A stretch of 10,027 nt of DNA. It comes from Thermoflexales bacterium (GTDB lineage: Bacteria; Chloroflexota; Anaerolineae; B4-G1; SLSP01). The notes beneath the pieces were generated by a model. The model had not been told where the DNA came from and searched no databases. It saw only the letters and a list, made by a program, of their open reading frames with translations. Position 1 is the stretch's first letter; every line of letters begins with the position of its first letter. The stretch is taken from NCBI GenBank assembly GCA_007130345.1, contig SLSP01000552.1, positions 1-10,027 of the forward strand, read 5' to 3'. This document shows positions 1 to 4,393 of this stretch, one piece after another. The position numbers and the translations under genes were made by a program.

Positions 1-86
1 CCGGTCACTGCGGATAACGTCAGCGCGGTGCGCAGGACTTGCCCGCCGCCCTCGCCGTGAGAACCGTCGATGGTTAGTATAGTCAC
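1..86 (-). CDS. rtcA: RNA 3'-terminal phosphate cyclase RtcA, N-terminal fragment
   Basis: Only the first 28 codons lie in the window; the gene continues past the left edge. The visible protein begins MTILTIDGSHGEGGGQVLRT, which carries the RtcA N-terminal signature: a short strand, then DG, then GEGGGQ(I/V)LR. RtcA uses ATP to convert an RNA 3'-phosphate into a 2',3'-cyclic phosphate and acts in cytoplasmic RNA repair. The start is GTG at 84-86, chosen because AAGGAG lies six bases upstream and the protein signature begins right there. It follows the L,D-transpeptidase gene on the same strand but 261 bases away, with its own promoter-like sequence at 315-342, so it is probably transcribed separately. 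No rtcB or rtcR is visible here. The family call is firm for so short a fragment; the rest of the protein is unseen. Confidence 0.88.
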   Translation of the reverse strand, partial: MTILTIDGSHGEGGGQVLRTALTLSAVT

Positions 87-97
87 AGAGTGCTCCT
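87..97 (-). promoter_or_regulatory. Ribosome binding site of rtcA
   Basis: On the minus strand AAGGAG lies six bases before the GTG start of rtcA. It supports GTG over any other start, since no ATG in frame precedes it. Confidence 0.7.
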
Positions 98-110
98 TGG
101 TGAATGGTAA

Positions 111-131
111 GTTGCAAATGGAAATTGCAAC
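111..131. repeat. Perfect 7-bp inverted repeat upstream of rtcA
   Basis: GTTGCAA, seven bases, then TTGCAAC. It lies about 25 bases upstream of the rtcA start and just above its ribosome binding site. It could be an operator half-site pair or a small hairpin in the rtcA leader. No known binding protein is implied. Confidence 0.55.
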
Positions 132-284
132 CAAGCTTGACTCTATTGAAAGAACCCTAAAAAATCCGATTTTTTAGAAACTTGATACGAGATGTAGATT
201 TTCCGCGTGCGAATTTCATATATTTAGTAGGTCGTGTGTGGAAAAATCGGATTTTCGGACTTTTTTTCAGGAGACTCAAGCTTG
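132..284. repeat. 153-bp MITE-like inverted-repeat structure in the rtcA leader
   Basis: Positions 132-174 read forward and 284-242 read on the other strand align without gaps at 33 of 43 bases by my count. The outer match starts with CAAGCTTGA and the inner match is 14 bases (AAAATCCGATTTTT). Each arm also holds a local palindrome (157-177 and 271-290), so two alternative folds exist. There is no ORF inside and I see no clear target-site duplication. It may be a degenerate miniature inverted-repeat element, or a large structured RNA leader of rtcA. It fills most of the gene-free stretch 87-347. Confidence 0.5.
157..177. repeat. AT-rich palindrome, 9-bp arms
   Basis: CTAAAAAAT, CCG, ATTTTTTAG: perfect nine-base arms around a three-base loop. 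On either strand it gives a run of six T at the 3' side, so a weak terminator is conceivable, but the stem is nearly all A-T. It is part of the larger inverted repeat. Confidence 0.5.
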
Positions 285-290
285 TGTCTC
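271..290. repeat. 20-bp imperfect palindrome centred on CAAGCTTG
   Basis: GAGAC-T-CAAGCTTG-T-GTCTC is symmetric except for one T/T pair. It lies just downstream of the predicted rtcA transcription start on the minus strand, a position where a repressor site could act. It is also the outer end of the larger inverted repeat. Function is inferred only. Confidence 0.45.
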
Positions 291-314
291 AATGTATTCG
301 CCTACCGTAAGCTG

Positions 315-342
315 ATTATAGGCATCCAGGCGGGCGCGTCAA
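315..342 (-). promoter_or_regulatory. Sigma70-type promoter for rtcA
   Basis: On the minus strand there is TTGACG at 342-337, a 16-base spacer, and a perfect TATAAT at 320-315. It lies five bases after the L,D-transpeptidase stop codon and points toward rtcA, predicting a leader of about 220 bases. Confidence 0.6.
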
Positions 343-347
343 TGGGG

Positions 348-1883
348 CTACGGCCCATCGACGGGCGGCGCGATGTCGGCCAGCGTTTGCTGCCAGGGAG
401 GCGTGCCCGGCGCGACGCCGCGGATGCGTACCAGCGTCCCCACCGGTGCCCACGCGAAGAGTTCGGCGGCCGGCCCCTGGTTGACGATGATGCAACCGTA
501 GGAGACGGGCCAGCCGAGCACGCCGGGCGAAAGGCGCGTCCCCCAAGAGGTGATGGGCAGTTCGTGGATGCCGTTGTAGTAGTTTTCGCCCTCGGCGTAG
601 ATGCCCATAAAGTAGGGCATATCGAGTGCCCAGCGCCGGGCGTAGGCTTGCTCTTCTTTGAAGAGCACCTGGAATTGCCCGGCGATGGTGGGGGAAGTGG
701 AGATGCCACTGGAGACCCGCAAATCGAAGACCAGTTCGTCGCCCTCGTAAGCGCGCATGGTCTGCGTGGGCAGGTCGATCTCGATGCGCTTGTCGGGCAC
801 CAGGGGATGCGGGAAGAGCACGTCGAGGGAGGGGATGGTCAACGCCTGACCCACATTGAGCAGCCCCGGTTCGATGTCGGGATTGGCGCGCTCCAACTGC
901 CACTGGGGGAAGCCGTGAGCGAAGGCGATGTCATAGAGGTTGTCGCCGGGCCGGACGTAGTAGGTGTGTTCCAGGTGGCGGATGCGGGCCTGCGCGCGAT
1001 GCTCGCCCGCGTACAGCGCGGTGAGCACCTCCACCAAAGTCTCAGGGAGGCGGAAAGCGAGGGTCTCGGCCAGCTCCGGTTCGACTTCGGCCAGCCACGC
1101 TTCGATGGCGGTGTCGCGCGCGGAGAGGGCGATGCGGTCACGCCCTGGGCGGATGTCGAGCCATTGCGCCACGCGCGCGGGTTCCGCCGTCAACTCGGCA
1201 TAGTAGCCGGCGGGCGGCGTCCCGATGAGGGGCGTATGCACTGCCAGCGTGAAAGGTTGCGCCAACAGCGCGCGCGCCTGGCTCTCCGCCGGTTCCGGCG
1301 AGAGGATGGCCGGTGGCACCTCGGCCAGCACCCCATCGACGGCGCGCTCGCCCTCTTGGAGCGCGCGCGTGACGCGGGCCACGCTCGCGTCCATATCCAG
1401 TTGGCGGCCCGGCTGCCCCGGCGTCGCTACCACCTGCCCGTTGTCGATGCGGAGCGTGGCGTCGGTCGGCGCGATATAGACGACGGCGGCCACCTGCGCC
1501 AGATAGTCGCGGATCCGGTTGGGGTCGGCGGGATGGATGATGGCGGCCACATCGTGGCCCTCGGCGCGGAGCTGCGCCGGCGTCCAGTCGTCCGCGCCGC
1601 GCCCCACCTGGTAGGCCGCCGCCACCGACGCGGCGAGGTCATAGCGCTGCCCCACATCGGCCCAGGAGAGCCGCCACACCTGGTCGGCGGCCTGGAACGT
1701 GAGCCAGCGCGATGTGGGCGGCGGCAGCGCGTCTTCCAGGCGGGCGGCGGCCTCCGCGGGTGTCAGTTCGCCCACATCGACGCCGGCGATGCTGACGCCG
1801 GGGTAAATCTGGTCGGCGTAGCGCCCGGCGCAGCCGCTCAACCCTATCCACAGCATAATGAGAAGCAAGAACCTGGACTTCAT
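348..1883 (-). CDS. Lipoprotein L,D-transpeptidase (YkuD) with LysM domain
   Basis: The 511-residue protein likely cross-links or anchors peptidoglycan at the outer face of the membrane. Residues 1-18 form a lipoprotein signal peptide ending in the lipobox LSGC (Cys18). Residues about 25-190 resemble the linker domain of YoaR/VanW-type and YkuD proteins, starting YPGVSIAGVDVG. A LysM domain spans about 307-350 (YYVRPGDNLYDIA, ending NVGQALTIPS). The catalytic YkuD domain covers about 364-488: His440 in NGIHELP and Cys464 in VSYGCIIVN. The usual SHGC is SYGC here, and 20 residues lie between His440 and Ser461, a little more than the usual 14-17. The start is the ATG at 1881-1883, with GGGAG nine bases upstream and the signal peptide directly after it; an upstream extension to 2048 has no such features. 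It is divergent from the eRF1-like gene. Confidence 0.88.
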   Translation of the reverse strand: MKSRFLLLIMLWIGLSGCAGRYADQIYPGVSIAGVDVGELTPAEAAARLEDALPPPTSRWLTFQAADQVWRLSWADVGQRYDLAASVAAAYQVGRGADDWTPAQLRAEGHDVAAIIHPADPNRIRDYLAQVAAVVYIAPTDATLRIDNGQVVATPGQPGRQLDMDASVARVTRALQEGERAVDGVLAEVPPAILSPEPAESQARALLAQPFTLAVHTPLIGTPPAGYYAELTAEPARVAQWLDIRPGRDRIALSARDTAIEAWLAEVEPELAETLAFRLPETLVEVLTALYAGEHRAQARIRHLEHTYYVRPGDNLYDIAFAHGFPQWQLERANPDIEPGLLNVGQALTIPSLDVLFPHPLVPDKRIEIDLPTQTMRAYEGDELVFDLRVSSGISTSPTIAGQFQVLFKEEQAYARRWALDMPYFMGIYAEGENYYNGIHELPITSWGTRLSPGVLGWPVSYGCIIVNQGPAAELFAWAPVGTLVRIRGVAPGTPPWQQTLADIAPPVDGP

Positions 1884-1959
1884 AAGGGTACGCTCCCTTC
1901 CAACGTGATAATTGTACTTTAATTGTTTGCCGCATGGGTATTCCGGGCGGCGCGTGCCT

Positions 1960-1967
1960 ATAGTATA
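1960..1967 (-). promoter_or_regulatory. Candidate -10 box for the L,D-transpeptidase gene
   Basis: On the minus strand TATACT (1967-1962) and the overlapping TACTAT (1965-1960) resemble a -10 element about 80 bases upstream of the ATG. The -35 position is poor (about TTTCTT). Weak call. Confidence 0.3.
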
Positions 1968-2024
1968 CTGAAAGTTAGCCAGGAAAGAAAGCCGATTCGC
2001 CGAGCGGTTGACATCAGAAGCGGC

Positions 2025-2053
2025 TTGACAACCTTCGCAAACCTTCATACAAT
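2025..2053 (+). promoter_or_regulatory. Near-consensus sigma70 promoter for the eRF1-like gene
   Basis: A perfect TTGACA (2025-2030), a 17-base spacer and TACAAT (2048-2053) predict transcription from about 2060. A second TTGACA sits 17 bases upstream (2008-2013) but has no -10 of its own. The promoter lies 267 bases before the ATG at 2320, so the leader is long. Confidence 0.75.
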
Positions 2054-2083
2054 AAGAGCGAAATCGAGGTAGAGTGTGAGGTT

Positions 2084-2119
2084 ATGCGCGAATATGAAGG
2101 GTGGAACCGAACTAGATAG
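2084..2119 (+). other. Possible 11-codon leader peptide (also T-box-like string)
   Basis: ATG at 2084 opens a short frame, MREYEGWNRTR, whose TAG stop (2117-2119) touches the start of the hairpin at 2120. That is the layout of a translated leader before an attenuator. The only Shine-Dalgarno-like bases (GAGG) sit just two bases before the ATG, which is too close, so translation is doubtful. The same bases 2098-2109 read AGGGTGGAACCG, matching most of the T-box consensus, but the rest of a T-box leader is absent. Neither reading is proven. Confidence 0.3.
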
Positions 2120-2161
2120 AACTGCGGGACATCTCTTGGAGATGTGCCGCAGTTTGTGTTT
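2119..2161 (+). terminator. Terminator-like hairpin (putative attenuator) in the leader
   Basis: AACTGCGG (2120-2127) pairs with CCGCAGTT (2147-2154) and ACATCTC (2129-2135) pairs with GAGATGT (2139-2145) around a three-base loop, with one G/G mismatch. The tail TTTGTGTTTA is moderately T-rich on the plus strand; on the minus strand there is no T-run. Transcripts from the promoter at 2025-2053 would end near 2160, leaving an RNA of about 100 nt, well before the coding sequence at 2320. The stem is clear; termination is inferred. Confidence 0.6.
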
Positions 2162-2230
2162 ACAAACATTCAGATTGGCGCGCGTATCATTGAGCGCTCT
2201 GACCGACCGCAAGTTTGCCACATGTAGCGC

Positions 2231-2240
2231 AAGGAGGTGA
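2231..2240 (+). promoter_or_regulatory. Orphan perfect Shine-Dalgarno sequence
   Basis: AAGGAGGTGA is complementary over ten bases to the usual 3' end of 16S rRNA, yet no ATG, GTG or TTG follows at working distance. It lies 80 bases before the real start of the eRF1-like gene. It may be chance, a ribosome standby site, or the remnant of a lost leader ORF. Confidence 0.35.
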
Positions 2241-2303
2241 CGTTAAATAATACCGACGTAACATTCTGACCCCCTCAGAGATTCTATACCAATCCCTCGG
2301 GAA

Positions 2304-2311
2304 AAGGAAGG
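2304..2311 (+). promoter_or_regulatory. Ribosome binding site of the eRF1-like gene
   Basis: AAGGAAGG lies eight bases before the ATG at 2320 and fixes that start. Confidence 0.7.
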
Positions 2312-2319
2312 TACTACCT

Positions 2320-3426
2320 ATGTTTGACACAAAATCGCTGAAAGAGTTGGCTGCCATTGAGGTTGACCGCCCCATTTTGAGCGTCTACCTGGATGTAGAC
2401 CCTATGCAACAGCGCGCGGCTGACGAACACAAACTCAGATTGCGCGAGATGCTCAAGCAGGTCGAAGATGACATCGATCAGGAGGACGCGGAAACGGTTA
2501 AACGCTACCTGGATTTGGAGTATGACTGGTCGGGACGTGGGTTGGTGATGTTCTCCCAACAGGCGTTGGGGATCTGGTACGCCTTCCCCCTGGCGGTGCC
2601 GGTGCGCTCCGGCGTGACCGTGGCCCTCCGCCCTTACATCTCTCCCCTGGTCGAACTTGACGGCCTCTATGGGCGCTACGCCGTAGCTCTGGTGGATCGC
2701 CAGGGCGCGCGGTTCTTCCTGTTCCAGATGGGCGATCTGGTCGCGCAACAAGACTTTGAAGGCGAGGATGTCCGGCACACCCGCAAAGGCGGCGGGTCTT
2801 CGGTGGTGGGGATGCGTGGCGGATCGCCCGCTTCCGGGCGCCGCGAGGCCGAGTTGGTGCAGCGCAATCTGAAGGACGCGGTGGGTGCCCTCGGCACCTT
2901 CTGCCAGACGTACCGCCCGCGCCGCCTCCTGCTCGCCGGCGCGGAAGCCACCGTCGCCCAGTTCCGCGATCTGCTGCCGCAGCCCGTGCAAGGCATCGTT
3001 GTGGGCGACTTCACCGGCACGATGGACGACGGCGAGAATGAGATTCGGGATCTGTCCTTCGAGGTATTGCGCGCAGTCGAGGCGCAGCGGCAGAAGCAGA
3101 TGGTCGAAGCTGTGGTGACGGCGGCGGCCAAGGGCCTGAACGGCGTGGTCGGGCTGGATGACACCCTCTCCGTGGCCCACGAAGGCCGCGTGCAGGTGTT
3201 GGTCGTGGAGCGCGATTATCACGCCCCCGGCTATCGGTGCGGGGGATGCAGCTACCTGACCACACAACCGCTTGAGCAATGCGTCTTCTGCGCCGAGGCG
3301 TTCATCGAAATCCCCGACGCCGTCGAGGCTGTGGTCAGCCAGGTTGTGGAGAAAGGCGGCACCGTCGAGGTCGTAGACGACGAGACGATGGGCGACACCC
3401 GTATCGGCGCGTTATTGCGCTACTGA
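2320..3426 (+). CDS. Bacterial eRF1-like (baeRF-type) ribosome-associated protein
   Basis: This 368-residue protein has the layout of archaeo-eukaryotic release factor homologues found in bacteria (baeRF/VLRF1 group), thought to act on stalled ribosomes or peptidyl-tRNA. Residues 1-115 form an N-terminal domain. The middle domain starts YGRYAVALVDRQGARFF (117-133) and contains a glycine-rich loop, KGGGSSVVGMRGGSPASGRR (156-175), where eRF1 has GGQSA. A helix and an RPRRLLLAG strand follow. The C-terminal L7Ae-like domain carries a zinc ribbon, Cys307, Cys310, Cys321 and Cys324, and ends RIGALLRY, close to the archaeal aRF1 terminus. The Gln that catalyses peptidyl-tRNA hydrolysis is absent (GGS at 167-169), so it may bind ribosomes without hydrolysing, or use another residue. 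It has its own promoter, long leader and terminator. Exact baeRF subfamily is uncertain. Confidence 0.8.
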   Translation: MFDTKSLKELAAIEVDRPILSVYLDVDPMQQRAADEHKLRLREMLKQVEDDIDQEDAETVKRYLDLEYDWSGRGLVMFSQQALGIWYAFPLAVPVRSGVTVALRPYISPLVELDGLYGRYAVALVDRQGARFFLFQMGDLVAQQDFEGEDVRHTRKGGGSSVVGMRGGSPASGRREAELVQRNLKDAVGALGTFCQTYRPRRLLLAGAEATVAQFRDLLPQPVQGIVVGDFTGTMDDGENEIRDLSFEVLRAVEAQRQKQMVEAVVTAAAKGLNGVVGLDDTLSVAHEGRVQVLVVERDYHAPGYRCGGCSYLTTQPLEQCVFCAEAFIEIPDAVEAVVSQVVEKGGTVEVVDDETMGDTRIGALLRY

Positions 3427-3449
3427 ACACGCTACTCGTCCATAAACAC

Positions 3450-3479
3450 CAGCCCCCCGGAATGTTATCCGGGGGGCTG
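3450..3479 (+). terminator. Strong hairpin terminator after the eRF1-like gene
   Basis: CAGCCCCCCGGA (3450-3461) and TCCGGGGGGCTG (3468-3479) form a perfect 12-bp stem with a six-base loop, 24 bases after the stop codon. The tail TCATTGTATTAA is only moderately T-rich. It could stop transcription from either side. Confidence 0.75.
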
Positions 3480-3502
3480 TCATTGTATTAACCTTCCTCA
3501 AA

Positions 3503-3640
3503 GGGGAGGCGCTCAAGGCCGTGCAGAGCGAATTCGATCTGGTGCTGGTCATCACCCACATCGCCGAACTGTGCGAAGCCTTCCCCACGCAGATTCAGGT
3601 CACGAAGACCGAGGCGGGATCAATGGTAGAGGTGGTGTAA
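3503..3640 (+). pseudogene. C-terminal remnant of an SbcC/Rad50-type ATPase
   Basis: One frame encodes 45 residues and a TAA stop: GEALKAVQSEFDLVLVITHI, then AELCEAFPTQIQVTKTEAGS, then MVEVV. This is the typical end of Rad50/SbcC ABC-type ATPases: a helix, a hydrophobic strand, the H-loop VITH (His codon 3557-3559), then strands ending in a GS turn. Everything upstream (Walker A, coiled coil, signature motif) is missing. There is no start codon or ribosome binding site, and the terminator of the preceding gene lies directly before it. Upstream codons to 3479 are open but look unrelated. It is therefore a relic, and since it is GC-rich like the flanks it predates the AT-rich island next to it. 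Confidence 0.75.
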
Positions 3641-3649
3641 AACGGGGAA

Positions 3650-4372
3650 CTACTCGAAGTCGAAAGTCAAGAACAAATGGTGCAACTGAATGTGAGAATC
3701 TTCCAACTGAATGCGAGAATCTTCCGTTCGATTGTGCTTCGAACGATAAACGTCTTCAAAATCGTTGATCGGTGCGCCACGTTGTAGATGATTGGTAGCC
3801 GGTAGGCGTGGATTCTTGCGGATATTCCCCATGCACGCATTGATATCGGTCACGATATTGTTCACGTTTCCCGCCAACACGTAGGCTAACACACCAGCGT
3901 CATTAACTGCGGCGGCATATTCCTTTCTGATAAAGCGATAAATAGCTTCGTTAACATATTTCGAGTTGAGGTTACTATAGCTTTTATTTACTCGCTTATC
4001 GCCTACTCGTTTTGCCTCCCAAACAAAACGTATCTTGTCGTATTCCCACTCTCCAATATCACATAGCAACATATCCACTTCTTTGGCCTGAATCGTGGCC
4101 TGTTCCCCAGTATACATTGGCTCAGTATGAACCCGTGGACGTGCCCAAACCCGAAGTGGAGAATTGCGCTGTTGGAGTAAAGGCAAAATATAATGATCTG
4201 CGAGTTGAATTGTAAACGTATTCTCTTCCCATTCTCGATTCGCAACACCAGCCTCGCGCATGGCTTGGTAAGCCGCCACGGTTACATCAAGGACGTGCTC
4301 TACGAAGAGTTCCCAGGGGAGTTTGAAATCATTTGAGGGTTCTTTGTATGGGAGTTGAGAAAGCTGGCTCAA
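3650..4372 (-). CDS. Small PD-(D/E)XK-like nuclease-fold protein, methyltransferase partner
   Basis: This 240-residue protein is not one I can name. It shows a likely PD-(D/E)XK core: Glu50 in a helix, Asp100 in KEVDMLL, then Glu119 and Lys121 in FVWEAKRV, each at the end of a predicted strand. Next is a helix with YVNEAIYRFIRKEYA (139-153) and a strand AGVLAYVLAGN. The C-terminal part (VYRSKHNR, then HHLFLTFDF) looks like the closing strand of such families. The start is TTG at 4370-4372 with GGAG seven bases upstream. Its frame is the same as that of the methyltransferase before it, from whose TAA it is seven codons away, so the two are surely co-transcribed and may act together as modification and cleavage parts. 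Residues 217-230 hold a duplicated seven-residue unit. It is AT-rich compared with the flanks. A nuclease role is inferred from the motif only. Confidence 0.6.
   Translation of the reverse strand: MSQLSQLPYKEPSNDFKLPWELFVEHVLDVTVAAYQAMREAGVANREWEENTFTIQLADHYILPLLQQRNSPLRVWARPRVHTEPMYTGEQATIQAKEVDMLLCDIGEWEYDKIRFVWEAKRVGDKRVNKSYSNLNSKYVNEAIYRFIRKEYAAAVNDAGVLAYVLAGNVNNIVTDINACMGNIRKNPRLPATNHLQRGAPINDFEDVYRSKHNRTEDSRIQLEDSHIQLHHLFLTFDFE
3684..3725. repeat. Tandem 21-bp duplication in the nuclease-like gene
   Basis: Two adjacent 21-bp units (3684-3704 and 3705-3725) differ at one base (T/C). They keep the frame and encode EDSRIQL and EDSHIQL just before the last strand of the protein. This looks like a recent slippage duplication. 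Confidence 0.8.
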
Positions 4373-4393
4373 GATGTCGCTCCGAGGAAGAGA

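Noticed and set aside
234..1922. Long plus-strand open frame of 562 codons
   Set aside because: It is antisense to the L,D-transpeptidase gene, whose protein shows clear domains and a signal peptide; the plus frame gives low-complexity Arg/Gly-rich sequence typical of GC-rich shadows.
1884..2048. Upstream extension of the L,D-transpeptidase frame (55 more codons)
   Set aside because: It would bury the lipoprotein signal peptide inside the protein, and the ATG at 1883 has a good ribosome binding site.
2060..2161. Small stable RNA such as SRP RNA from the promoter-to-hairpin interval
   Set aside because: The length would fit, but the conserved SRP apical motif is not there and no other known RNA family was recognised; an attenuated leader explains it better.
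2314..3279. Minus-strand open frame of 321 codons opposite the eRF1-like gene
   Set aside because: Antisense shadow: the plus-strand protein has the zinc ribbon, LLRY end, ribosome binding site and promoter.
3480..3650. Direct repeats or integrase attachment site at the left island edge
   Set aside because: I compared the sequences near 3640 and 7572 and saw no shared repeat; no tRNA gene lies nearby.
3571..3768. Plus-strand 65-codon frame with a repeated TECENLP unit
   Set aside because: The repeat is the 21-bp duplication read on the wrong strand; the frame overlaps the SbcC relic and the nuclease-like gene.
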